Assembly (NCBI GenBank): GCA_017469405.1
Contig: JAFUGL010000099.1
Coordinates: 1 to 64,000 of the forward strand
Source of the DNA: Lachnospiraceae bacterium
GTDB lineage: Bacteria; Bacillota; Clostridia; Lachnospirales; Lachnospiraceae
Direction of reading: 5' to 3'
DNA length: 64,000 bases
Shown: piece after piece, positions 34,827 through 42,700 of the stretch
Numbering within the stretch: position 1 is the stretch's first letter
Layout of the letters: each line of letters begins with the position of its first letter
Made by a program: the position numbers and the translations under genes
The notes under the pieces: generated by a model
Database searches by the model: none
Seen by the model: only the letters and a program-made list of their open reading frames with translations
What the model was told of the DNA's origin: nothing

Positions 34827-34899
34827 AGTAATACTAAAGATATCTACTATATCCCTACCTCCTTTAATATTAAATTATCCGGTGAAATATTTTATTAAT

Positions 34900-34970
34900 T
34901 AACAGATATTTCCGAGCCGACCCCAGGCTTTGTGTCAGCTTTAGATGTAGCCGCTTCCGGCTACAATTAG
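34900..34970 (-). promoter_or_regulatory. Structured leader of the Tad operon
   Basis: On the - strand an 8-bp hairpin TGTAGCCG-GAAG-CGGCTACA (34946-34965) is followed by GCTGAC ... GTCGGC, which can pair, and by GACACAAAGCC (34926-34936), reminiscent of the GACGCAAAGCC box of c-di-GMP-I riboswitches. The GCAAACC half of that riboswitch is not present. It may be an unrelated leader or attenuator. Distance to the first Tad gene is about 70 bp. Confidence 0.3.
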
Positions 34971-35006
34971 ACTATAGCATTGAGCATGCCATAAGTAAAG
35001 AATAAG

Positions 35007-35027
35007 TTTTGCTACATTGTAGCAAAA
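35007..35027. promoter_or_regulatory. 21-bp dyad upstream of the Tad operon
   Basis: TTTTGCTACA (35007-35016) and TGTAGCAAAA (35018-35027) form a perfect palindrome around one base, upstream of the Tad leader. Without a clean T-run it looks more like a repressor or activator binding site than a terminator. Confidence 0.5.
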
Positions 35028-35071
35028 AGTTTACATTTTGATTTATAAAATGAGATTTACAAAGTAAAAAA

Positions 35072-35100
35072 CGGGCTTAAAAAAGCCCGAAATTTTTTCT
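35072..35100. terminator. Bidirectional terminator between ABC and Tad operons
   Basis: CGGGCTT / AAGCCCG (35072-35078 with 35083-35089, AAAA loop) has T-runs on both strands. It ends the leftward ABC-2 operon, whose last stop is at 35105. The stretch 34851-35104 holds no gene. Confidence 0.85.
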
Positions 35101-35104
35101 TTTT

Positions 35105-36127
35105 TTAAAAATAATAAGGTGGACAGAGTTTTGCCAAAAAGCCCATAAAAACGTTGTATTTTCCTATATCAAAGAACACTCCGCTAAATACCATTGTAAG
35201 CACCAGAAAAAGCGGTAAAAACTTGTAAAATGTTTTACTCTTCTTAAATAACAGTCCAAAAAGAAGTGACACAAAAGATACCGCCATCATATATATAAAG
35301 ACATGCACCGCACTTTTTAAAAAAGACATTTCCTTAAGTATAAGCATTATAAAAAATGTCGTTATTCCAAGAGGTAATACTGATACCATAATATGTATAA
35401 ATCTTAATGATATTTTCTCCGCCTTACTCATTAAAAGATATATATTATTTTCTCTATCAGTTATGTATGCCGCTGTACCAAGTATTGCCGCAATGTATAT
35501 AAAAAGTCCTGCAATTTTTCTAATAGGCAATTCCATTTTTGAATCTTTTGTTAGCTCAGCATATTTTTCATATTCTTTATCTGTGTTAAAAAGTTTTTCA
35601 TCAATATCGTAGTTTTCATATACATTTTTTATATCAGACTCAAGCTCTATCATAGCCGCATCCTGTTCAAAAAGTTGATATTTTAACAGTTCATAAGAAG
35701 TATATTTAAAAAGCCTTGCATATATTTCTTCAAATGCAACCATCGGTAAAAATGAACCTGCAGTTACATATTCTGTTATAAGCTTGTCATAATCCTTAAT
35801 TATAGATTCATATATGTAACCCTCCGGAATCACAAATCCCGAATTTGCTTTTCCGCTGATAACGTCTTTTTTCAATTCATCCAGATTTTCAACCTCATAG
35901 AAAGTAAATACCGAATTACTGTTAATAAGCTCCTCCATAAAAAGTCCCGCTTCAGGCGAAGAATCCTCACACAAGACAGCTGCAGTAATATAAAGACTTT
36001 TCTTTTCTGCCGGTATTGAAACATAGAAAATGCTTAATGAAATCAAAAGCAAAAGCATAATAATATATACCGGCTGCTTAATTGTTCTTTTTAGCATTAT
36101 TCCAAAGCGGTTTGAAAAAAGCTTCAT
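35105..36127 (-). CDS. ABC-2 type transporter permease
   Basis: A 340-residue protein. One N-terminal membrane helix (KQPVYIIMLLLLISLSIFYV), a large outer segment with EEIYARLFKYTSYELLKYQL, and a C-terminal bundle of about five helices, typical of ABC-2 permeases such as YhgE/Pip-like exporters. ATG 36127 follows GGAGGTAAAG. It follows the next permease by 15 bp and pairs with it as the two membrane halves of one exporter. The substrate is unknown. Confidence 0.85.
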   Translation of the reverse strand: MKLFSNRFGIMLKRTIKQPVYIIMLLLLISLSIFYVSIPAEKKSLYITAAVLCEDSSPEAGLFMEELINSNSVFTFYEVENLDELKKDVISGKANSGFVIPEGYIYESIIKDYDKLITEYVTAGSFLPMVAFEEIYARLFKYTSYELLKYQLFEQDAAMIELESDIKNVYENYDIDEKLFNTDKEYEKYAELTKDSKMELPIRKIAGLFIYIAAILGTAAYITDRENNIYLLMSKAEKISLRFIHIMVSVLPLGITTFFIMLILKEMSFLKSAVHVFIYMMAVSFVSLLFGLLFKKSKTFYKFLPLFLVLTMVFSGVFFDIGKYNVFMGFLAKLCPPYYF

Positions 36128-36141
36128 CTTTACCTCCACAT

Positions 36142-37248
36142 TTAATAAAGTATCTTCATAGTTAAATCCAACAGATATGTCATAGGATTTACCGCTGCAA
36201 CACCACGCATAAATTCAGGCATCAAAAGAAGTGGTATAAAACCTCCTGCAAGATATATCATTATAACCACACCTAAAAAAATAACTATGTCTATAACATG
36301 CTCTGAATCAATAAGTTCTGAAAGACACAATGTTATCCCGGCTACAAGAACCAGAATCGGAATTATCGTTATGAGAGAGCTGATTCTCACACCTTTTTTT
36401 AATATAGCAAGCAAGCCAAATATTACCAGATATAATATATATAATAATCCCGTTCCGCATATTAGCTTTGATAATCCCAGCCTGAATCCATTTACTCCCG
36501 AGATTTTTTGTATCATTTTATACGCACTGTTATGACCTTTATAAAATGATGTCAATTGAAAGCACATCAAAAACATAATGAGTATAAGCATTGAACAAGT
36601 AAAAATCTGCTCCAAGGAATATACTCCGGCGGAATCTATATCATTTATTTCATAACTTCCTGTTCTTGCAAAGACATCAGTAAAAAGCTTCGTATATAAA
36701 CTATTGGATCCTTTTTTTACCAGCTCATCCTCAAATCCGTTGTCTCTTGCAACTGTCCTGTATGTCAATACCGTCACACGCTCTGTATGATAAAGATCGG
36801 AAATAATCATAACTATATCATTTACAAGATATGACTCAAAGGATTCTTCATCATTAAAATACACCTTTATAGCCGAATCCTCCTCGCCCATATCCGAAAC
36901 AAAATTACCGGGTACAATTAATAGAGCTTCCACTTCCCTTTCCGCAAGTAATCTTCGTCCCTCATCCTCTGATTCAACCAAAAGAAGTGATGCACTTTCC
37001 TTTATACTATCCATTTCTTTTATAATATCTATCTGTCCCTGACCAAGTTCATCATCTGAATTAACAAAATAAGCAACCTTAACACTTGATGTGCTTTCCT
37101 TATCAAAGACAAAATATTTTGCATAATAAATAATTACACCTGCCATTAAAACAAAAATAACAGCTGTAGCCAAAAAAGTGGGAAGGCTTTTTATCATTCT
37201 CTTAATATCAGTTTTCAGGGTTCTCACAAATTGACTGTTACCTGACAT
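36142..37248 (-). CDS. ABC-2 type transporter permease
   Basis: A 368-residue protein. N-terminal helix (LPTFLATAVIFVLMAGVIIY), large outer domain (SSVKVAYFVNSDDELGQGQI ... ALLIVPGNFVSDMG ... VYFNDEE), and a C-terminal bundle of helices ending FIPLLLMPEFMRGVAAVNPMTYLLDL, the hallmark of ABC-2 permeases. The layout matches the DrrB/YhgE-like group. It lies between the ATPase and the second permease and is co-transcribed with both. Confidence 0.85.
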   Translation of the reverse strand: MSGNSQFVRTLKTDIKRMIKSLPTFLATAVIFVLMAGVIIYYAKYFVFDKESTSSVKVAYFVNSDDELGQGQIDIIKEMDSIKESASLLLVESEDEGRRLLAEREVEALLIVPGNFVSDMGEEDSAIKVYFNDEESFESYLVNDIVMIISDLYHTERVTVLTYRTVARDNGFEDELVKKGSNSLYTKLFTDVFARTGSYEINDIDSAGVYSLEQIFTCSMLILIMFLMCFQLTSFYKGHNSAYKMIQKISGVNGFRLGLSKLICGTGLLYILYLVIFGLLAILKKGVRISSLITIIPILVLVAGITLCLSELIDSEHVIDIVIFLGVVIMIYLAGGFIPLLLMPEFMRGVAAVNPMTYLLDLTMKILY

Positions 37249-37249
37249 T

Positions 37250-37927
37250 TTAGTTCCCCCTAAGCAGATCTATATAGCTCTTATCAAAGGATTTATCAAG
37301 TTCACTAACATGACCATCATGAATAAAATAAATTCTGTCACAATAATCCAAAACCGACTCATCATGTGATGCAACAATCATGGTTCCTCCGGCAGCTTTG
37401 AATGTAGACATATATTGAAGGATATCATGCTTTGCAACCATATCAAGTGCGGCAAAAGGCTCATCCATAAGCAGAATTGAAGGATTGGTTATAAGCGTTG
37501 CAGTTATGGAAAGTCTTTTCTTCATACCTCCGGATAAATCCTTAACCTTCTTTTCCCAAAACTCATGTACCCCAAGAATTGATAAAGGCGGTGTACTGAT
37601 AAGCTCCAGCATTTCATCTTTACCAAGCTTAGACCATATCCTAAGATTATCCATACATGAGAGCTCTGCGATAAGCGGATTTTCCTGAGGAACATAACCT
37701 ATATATTTTCTGTATTCATCCGGTTTTTCGAAAAAACTTATATTATTTATACTAAGTTCTCCTGATTCAGTCTTCTTGGCTCCGGCAATCACAGAAAGCA
37801 AAGTAGACTTACCTGAGCCATTTGCACCAAGTAAGCCTATTATTTCTCCCGGAACAGCATTTAAGTTAACTTCAGAAAGAACAGTCTTCTTTTTATATTT
37901 TATAACGATATTTTCAAGCTTTAACAT
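37250..37927 (-). CDS. ABC transporter ATP-binding protein
   Basis: A 225-residue ABC ATPase: Walker A IGLLGANGSGKSTLLSVIAG, Q-loop YVPQENPLIAELS, signature VKDLSGGMKKRLSITATLIT, Walker B PSILLMDEPFAAL and the switch VASHDES. All motifs are intact. ATG 37927 follows GGAGAAAAAG. It energises the two permeases downstream. Confidence 0.92.
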   Translation of the reverse strand: MLKLENIVIKYKKKTVLSEVNLNAVPGEIIGLLGANGSGKSTLLSVIAGAKKTESGELSINNISFFEKPDEYRKYIGYVPQENPLIAELSCMDNLRIWSKLGKDEMLELISTPPLSILGVHEFWEKKVKDLSGGMKKRLSITATLITNPSILLMDEPFAALDMVAKHDILQYMSTFKAAGGTMIVASHDESVLDYCDRIYFIHDGHVSELDKSFDKSYIDLLRGN

Positions 37928-37967
37928 CTTTTTCTCCATATTTAACCATCATCAAACAATTACAATC

Positions 37968-37996
37968 ATTTTAATATATTTTTTATTGACACACAA
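37968..37996 (-). promoter_or_regulatory. Promoter of the ABC-2 operon
   Basis: On the - strand TTGTGT (37991-37996), a 17-base spacer and TAAAAT (37968-37973) form a plausible sigma-A promoter about 40 bp before the ATPase start. Confidence 0.5.
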
Positions 37997-38036
37997 GTGC
38001 TATATGTTGTTTATTTAATCATCCGACTTGCCATTT

Positions 38037-38056
38037 CTTGCCAAAATTATGGCAAG
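38037..38056. repeat. Inverted repeat upstream of the ABC-2 operon
   Basis: CTTGCCA (38037-38043) and TGGCAAG (38050-38056) form a 7-bp dyad about 40 bp upstream of the promoter's -35 box. Two further TGCCA-like half-sites flank it (GACTTGCCA at about 38025, GTGCCAAA at 38061). Candidate regulator site. Confidence 0.4.
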
Positions 38057-38125
38057 TTTCGTGCCAAACTGTTAAATGCTTCTGAATACCTGCTAATTTT
38101 GTGCAGACACGTTAATTCCCAACTT

Positions 38126-38170
38126 AAAAAAGGAGCGTCACCGTTTTTTGAACTGATGACGCACCTTTTT
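38126..38170. terminator. Terminator after the DHH gene
   Basis: Arms AAAAAAGGAGCGTCA (38126-38140) and TGACGCACCTTTTT (38157-38170) form a long stem with A/T runs on both sides, 15 bp past the DHH gene stop. It also protects the ABC operon from readthrough. Nothing else was seen in 37940-38184. Confidence 0.8.
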
Positions 38171-38184
38171 AATTCCTATATTTT

Positions 38185-39123
38185 TTATTCTGCTTTTTCA
38201 GGATAATATTTATCGTAATTAACTATCTCGTCGATAAGCTTTTCAAGCTTTTCATCCATTTCCTCATCGTTGAACTGGCAGGTACCAACTTTCTTATGTC
38301 CGCCGCCGCCATACTTAAGCATAAGGCTTCCTACATCAACATGTGAGGTTTTATTTAAGATGCTGTAACCTACTGCTGCAGAGCATCCCATACCACCCTT
38401 ACCGTTTACAATCCATACAGATATATTCTGTTCAGGATACATACTGTAAATCATAAATCTGTTACCGGTATATATAGGATCAACACCTCTTAAGTCTGAA
38501 ATAATAACATCCTTTTCAACTCTTGTATGAGCTGTTACCATCTCTTTGAACTTAGCTGTCTGCTCATTATATACATCTATTCTTTCCTTAACATCAGGAA
38601 GATTAAGAATCTCCTCTGTTGTCATGGTTCTGCACGCATCAATAAGCTCTTCCATAAGCTTATAATTTGGAATTGTAAACTGACGCCATCTTCCAAGACC
38701 TGTTCTTGGATCCATAAGGAAACCTATGAGTATCCAACCGGTTGGATTAAGCACCTCATCGATAGTAAGGTTACCCGAATCAACCTTATCAACCGCTTCC
38801 ATCATCTCATCAAGATGTGAAAACTTTTCAGCACCACCATAATACTCATATATTATTCTTGCACATGATGGAGTAACTCTACTTTCGCCCTTATATTTTC
38901 CTTCAAGCTGATTTCTCTCAAACTCACTTGAATGATGGTCAAACCAAAGACCGCAGCCCTCTACAAAAGGAACATTTGCAAGACAATCATTTTCATCAAC
39001 CGGAATAAGCCCATCCTGAAGATCCTTCGGATGTGCAAATTTCCATGAATCTATAATACCAGCTTCTTTAAGAAGCGCGCCGCAAGCCAAACCATCAAAG
39101 TCAGAACGTGTAATTAATCTCAT
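38185..39123 (-). CDS. DHH-family phosphoesterase
   Basis: A 312-residue protein. The DHH signature is split as RSDFDGLACGAL, GLWFDHHSSEF, ARIIYEYYGG; the C-terminal DHHA1-like part ends with KYGGGGHKKVGTCQF. This matches the DHH/DHHA1 group (exopolyphosphatase-like, oligo-RNase-like). The core Asp and His residues for metal binding are present. The substrate may be a short oligonucleotide, cyclic dinucleotide product or polyphosphate and cannot be decided here. It is a single gene with its own terminator. Confidence 0.85.
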   Translation of the reverse strand: MRLITRSDFDGLACGALLKEAGIIDSWKFAHPKDLQDGLIPVDENDCLANVPFVEGCGLWFDHHSSEFERNQLEGKYKGESRVTPSCARIIYEYYGGAEKFSHLDEMMEAVDKVDSGNLTIDEVLNPTGWILIGFLMDPRTGLGRWRQFTIPNYKLMEELIDACRTMTTEEILNLPDVKERIDVYNEQTAKFKEMVTAHTRVEKDVIISDLRGVDPIYTGNRFMIYSMYPEQNISVWIVNGKGGMGCSAAVGYSILNKTSHVDVGSLMLKYGGGGHKKVGTCQFNDEEMDEKLEKLIDEIVNYDKYYPEKAE

Positions 39124-39276
39124 TATGTATCCCCCTTAATCGTATAATTGCTCTTTTTATAAACCTGTTCCTATAATATAATATTTTTGCTTTCATTTCA
39201 AGAACTATCTTTAAATAAAACAAAACTGCAAGCTATTGTGCAACCGCTTATAACAGGCTTATGTACTTTAATATGG

Positions 39277-39798
39277 TTACTGTCTGTTATAATAATCAAT
39301 TCCATCCGAAGGATTAAAATATGTTCTTATATATCCATCCGGCGATACGACTACAAACTCGTTAGATATCTCAAGATAATAGACATCATCTCCATCCTCT
39401 TCTTCAAGTTTATGAAGCGAGTCCTTGTTTAATACAACTTTTTTTGCCGCAGCCTCATATTCCTCTGCCGAGGAAAAGCCCATCTCGATTCCATGCTTTT
39501 CATAATGCTCATTTAATCTGTTGGCATTTCTAAATGTAAGAGGACGTTCATCTGTAATTTCAGTTATCTCTGTTCTAACTTCTTCTGTAGCTGCTTCAGT
39601 CTTTTCTTCTTTCGTTGTTGCTTCCGTTTTCGTTACAGTTTCGGTAGTTGTTTCTGTCGTAATAACTTCAGTGGTTTTTGTTTCAGTTGTTGTATCATTA
39701 TTATCTTTTGTTCCGCCAACCTTACCTGATATAACCGATATCAAAACTATAACAATAACTATAGCAGAATAAAGGATTGAATTATTCTTATTTTTCAT
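39277..39798 (-). CDS. Membrane-anchored protein with nuclease-toxin-like C-terminal domain
   Basis: A 173-residue protein. One N-terminal membrane helix (SILYSAIVIVIVLISVISGK) is followed by a Thr/Glu-rich spacer of about 60 residues. A C-terminal domain follows: LNEHYEKHGIEMGFSSAEEY, VVLNKDSLHKLEE and VVVSPDGYIRTYFNPSDGID. The H..KHG.e.G..s.eeY plus PDG.IRTyF.P pattern recalls small nuclease-like domains at the C-termini of phage and polymorphic toxins, but I cannot name the family with certainty. It follows the histidine kinase by 22 bp and is probably in the same operon. Confidence 0.65.
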   Translation of the reverse strand: MKNKNNSILYSAIVIVIVLISVISGKVGGTKDNNDTTTETKTTEVITTETTTETVTKTEATTKEEKTEAATEEVRTEITEITDERPLTFRNANRLNEHYEKHGIEMGFSSAEEYEAAAKKVVLNKDSLHKLEEEDGDDVYYLEISNEFVVVSPDGYIRTYFNPSDGIDYYNRQ

Positions 39799-39820
39799 AA
39801 GTTTACGCCTCCAATTTCTT

Positions 39821-40723
39821 TTAAATCACCAGCTCAATTCCAAATACTCCATTTTTAAAGGCTGCCTCAATCTCAATACCAAGCTTGCCGCAAAGCCTTT
39901 TCACCACATAAAGTCCAAGTCCGCTGCCCTCGCCATGTCTGTCCTTTGAACGCACAAAGGGTTCAAATATATCGTCCACATCTATATCATAGCCTTCGGC
40001 AACATCATTTTCAAATATAAGCTTTACCGAAGCATTACTCTCATCATAGGCAACTTTAAGTGCGAGCCAACTATTCGCATACTTTCTTGCGTTAGAAAAA
40101 ATATTTTCCAAAATTCTTCTTAAGTCGTGTTCACTTGATATAATTTTTATATTCTTTTCAGGCAAATCAAATTCTGCTTTTATCCCTTTAGCTTCAATCC
40201 ATTCATTTTGCTCAAGTGCTATCTCGGAAATAAACGGAATAAGAGCTATCTCTGTTTTTGATAAGGTCTCATTATTTTCCACCAGGGACACATCAAGAAA
40301 ATCATCTGAAAGTTCACGTAAAAATCCAACTTTACTTATAACCACATTTAGATATTCCTTCTCCTTATCCGAAAGCTCATCCGATTTATTTATCAACTGC
40401 AGATATCCGTCCACTGACGTAAGAGGTGTTCTAAAGTCATGGGAAATACCTGCGATTATCCTTTGCAGATGCTCCCTGTCAACGGCATACTCCTTAAGCA
40501 TTTCGGAAAGTTCATTGATATATTCATTAATCGCATTGGCAAGCTCAACACTGGACGCACCAAAAGAACCAACCGTTACCGGCTGATTCCTTTTGGATTC
40601 CTTTTTTTCAATTATCTGATTGGTTATGTCCCGCATTTCTTTTTTCAGCATGCCTATCCTTATCGCAAGTATCAGACATACCACCAAAAGCAGGACACAT
40701 ATTATTATTAAAATCTTTTCCAT
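39821..40723 (-). CDS. Sensor histidine kinase
   Basis: A 300-residue protein with one N-terminal membrane helix (ILIIICVLLLVVCLILAIRI), no sizeable sensor domain, a HisKA segment with IIAGISHDFRTPLTSVDGYL, then N-box RRILENIFSNARKYA and G-box GEGSGLGLYVVKRLCG. This small intramembrane-sensing type works with ABC exporters against bacitracin or lantibiotics. ATG 40723 is preferred over GTG 40759. The response regulator is three genes upstream. Confidence 0.9.
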   Translation of the reverse strand: MEKILIIICVLLLVVCLILAIRIGMLKKEMRDITNQIIEKKESKRNQPVTVGSFGASSVELANAINEYINELSEMLKEYAVDREHLQRIIAGISHDFRTPLTSVDGYLQLINKSDELSDKEKEYLNVVISKVGFLRELSDDFLDVSLVENNETLSKTEIALIPFISEIALEQNEWIEAKGIKAEFDLPEKNIKIISSEHDLRRILENIFSNARKYANSWLALKVAYDESNASVKLIFENDVAEGYDIDVDDIFEPFVRSKDRHGEGSGLGLYVVKRLCGKLGIEIEAAFKNGVFGIELVI

Positions 40724-40806
40724 AATCCGTCTTTCCCGTTGAATTAAATCGACAGTCATATCCGGCTTACTATCCTGTTAAGCTGCCATCTAATTTTAAC
40801 CTTAGA

Positions 40807-41535
40807 TTATTTATACAATCTCTTCTTCATAAATATATACGATAATCCTCCCCAAAGCAAGGTTTCAAGTACAAAGCTCATTAAAATGGCACATACCACT
40901 TCCCCCGTGATTTTTTCACCGAATACACTCATCGGCTGGCTCATCAAAAGCCATCTCATATATTTCATATATTTACTCGGACTGTTTTCAAAACTAACCT
41001 CGAGAATTATACTTACAAGCGAATCAACAAACATAAATCTAAGATAACATATTACTGCTCCGAGTGCACCCCTAAATGTAGTCACCATCAAAACACCCAT
41101 TACAGTCGCATGAAGTAATACCACAATGTAAAGTAAAAGTCTTACAGCTACATCGTCCAATTCTCCGTAGCCCTTGGCACTGCCAAATATAAGAGTTGCT
41201 GCAACAAATGAAACACCCATAACTCCGGTAATTGTTCCGGCTATTACCAAGCATTTACTAACTAAAATCTGCATTGGTCTTTTACCGCTCATAACCTCAT
41301 AATAAACGGTTCTGTTTCCAAATGCCGTAGCTGTAAGCACAGCTGCAAACATTGCCACAAAAAGTATAAGTATCATTGCGGAATCTTCTCCTGTCTGAAC
41401 CAGATATTCTCCCGCATTTTCCGGTCCGTTAATAAAAGGCACAACCGCACCAAATAAAACCAAAATAATTGCCAAAAGCCAAAATCTCATAGTCTTTGTC
41501 ATTCTAAACCATTCTGCTCTAAGTAATCTGTTCAT
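40807..41535 (-). CDS. ABC transporter permease (lantibiotic-exporter type)
   Basis: A 242-residue polytopic protein (MNRLLRAEWFRMTKTMRFWL) with six predicted helices, e.g. FWLLAIILVLFGAVVPFING and VRLLLYIVVLLHATVMGVLM. Size and topology match ABC-2 permeases of the LanE/LanG or BcrB type. It is encoded with its ATPase 11 bp upstream. It probably gives immunity to, or exports, a peptide antibiotic; that is inferred from the module. Confidence 0.82.
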   Translation of the reverse strand: MNRLLRAEWFRMTKTMRFWLLAIILVLFGAVVPFINGPENAGEYLVQTGEDSAMILILFVAMFAAVLTATAFGNRTVYYEVMSGKRPMQILVSKCLVIAGTITGVMGVSFVAATLIFGSAKGYGELDDVAVRLLLYIVVLLHATVMGVLMVTTFRGALGAVICYLRFMFVDSLVSIILEVSFENSPSKYMKYMRWLLMSQPMSVFGEKITGEVVCAILMSFVLETLLWGGLSYIFMKKRLYK

Positions 41536-41546
41536 CGCTATCCCTC

Positions 41547-42479
41547 CTAATCCTCTATCTGTTTTCCGGTTTTTTCAAGATAATATTCCTCTAAGCTTTC
41601 TCCCTCTTCGCAAAGCCTTGTGATTATAAAGCCCGCGTCGGTTATGGATTTGGACAGCTTTTCTATATCATCTATACCCTCATAAAGTCTTATTTCACCG
41701 TTATCTCTTACCTTGAAATCCTTTATGTTAAGCTTATTTTCTATGTAAGCTACCGTCTCTGAATTTTTGTTGGTCGTAAGTGAGACATAGGACCTTGCAT
41801 GCTCTATCATTTCATCCTTGGAAAGCTTCTCCACAAGCTTGCCCTCATTGATGATTATAAAGTCCGTACATAATTCATAAAGCTCTGTCAGAAGGTGGCT
41901 GGATATAAGAATCGTCTTCTTATCCTCCACACAAAGCTTCTTTAAAATGTGTCTCACATATGCTATTCCTTCAGGATCAAGACCATTTACCGGTTCATCC
42001 AAAACCAGAACATCCGGATCGGGAAGCAGTGCCATACCTATGCCGAGTCTCTGCTTCATACCGAGTGAAAATCTTTTTGCAAGCTTATCTCCCGTATCTG
42101 CAAGTCCCACAAACTCCAGTACCTCATCAATTCTTTCATCACTTGCAACTCCACGCATATATCTTATGAATTCCATATTTTGCCTGGCTGTCATACCACC
42201 CTCTATAATAGGTGCCTCTATCATAAAGCTTATCCTGTCTCTTACCTTATCAAGCTCCTTCTCTTCTGTCTTTCCAAAAAGACTTATGCTTCCTTCATCC
42301 TGCATGGCAAGTCCGCCTATCATTTTCATAATAGTTGTCTTACCTGCACCGTTTGGTCCGATAAGTCCGTAGATATGTCCCTCCTCTATATCAAAGGACA
42401 TTCTATCAACAACCGTTGATTTCTTTTTCTTGCTTTTATATATCTTTGTAACATTTTCAAGACTTATTACACTTGCCAT
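41547..42479 (-). CDS. ABC transporter ATP-binding protein (BcrA/LanF type)
   Basis: A 310-residue ABC ATPase: Walker A IYGLIGPNGAGKTTIMKMIG, signature RFSLGMKQRLGIGMALLP, Walker B PDVLVLDEPVNGLDPEGI, switch LISSHLL, then a C-terminal extension (SLTTNKNSETVAYIENKLNI ... LEEYYLEKTG) as in bacitracin and lantibiotic transport ATPases. It is the first gene of the operon ATPase-permease-kinase-173 aa protein. Confidence 0.93.
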   Translation of the reverse strand: MASVISLENVTKIYKSKKKKSTVVDRMSFDIEEGHIYGLIGPNGAGKTTIMKMIGGLAMQDEGSISLFGKTEEKELDKVRDRISFMIEAPIIEGGMTARQNMEFIRYMRGVASDERIDEVLEFVGLADTGDKLAKRFSLGMKQRLGIGMALLPDPDVLVLDEPVNGLDPEGIAYVRHILKKLCVEDKKTILISSHLLTELYELCTDFIIINEGKLVEKLSKDEMIEHARSYVSLTTNKNSETVAYIENKLNIKDFKVRDNGEIRLYEGIDDIEKLSKSITDAGFIITRLCEEGESLEEYYLEKTGKQIED

Positions 42480-42499
42480 AACAATCCCTCCGTTTATTT

Positions 42500-42566
42500 A
42501 TTATAAATCAATAATAAAATATGATAGTTAATCAAAGGTTAAGTTAAAGGTTAAGAAAAGGTTAAG
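42500..42566 (-). promoter_or_regulatory. Activator-type promoter with three AAAGGTTAAG repeats
   Basis: On the - strand TATAAT (42500-42505) has no good -35 box. On the + strand AAAGGTTAAG is present three times (42534-42543, 42546-42555, 42557-42566), spaced 12 and 11 bp, i.e. about one helical turn, at about -41 to -73 of the predicted start. This is the usual arrangement of OmpR-type regulator sites. The same repeat lies before the response regulator gene. Confidence 0.65.
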
Positions 42567-42585
42567 ATTGAAAAACGCAGGTATG

Positions 42586-42695
42586 CATTTGGGGACGGTT
42601 CTCATTTGCACATTTTATGGTACACGCAAAGCACGCTGATCGCTTAACGCTTTGCTTAGCACCAAAAATATACAAATGAGAACCGTCCCCAAATG
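42586..42695. mobile_element. Palindromic 110-bp MITE/REP-like element
   Basis: 23-bp perfect inverted arms (42586-42608 and 42673-42695) containing GGGGACGGTTCTCATTTG on one side surround a 64-base centre, which carries its own GCAAAGC/GCTTTGC hairpin (42626-42632, 42649-42655). The GGGACGGTTCT core is similar to sequences often found beside REP-associated (Y1) transposases in Firmicutes. It lies 6 bp after the response regulator stop and before the ABC operon's repeats. No transposase is present. Confidence 0.7.
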
Positions 42696-42700
42696 TACAA

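Noticed and set aside
34900..34970. A definite c-di-GMP-I riboswitch
   Set aside because: Only the GACxCAAAGCC half resembles the consensus; the GCAAACC segment and GNRA loop are missing, and the stretch can fold as simple hairpins.
41947..42372. 141-aa + strand frame within the ABC ATPase gene
   Set aside because: Antisense to a well-conserved ATPase with all motifs; Ser/Pro/Ile-rich composition is that of a shadow frame.
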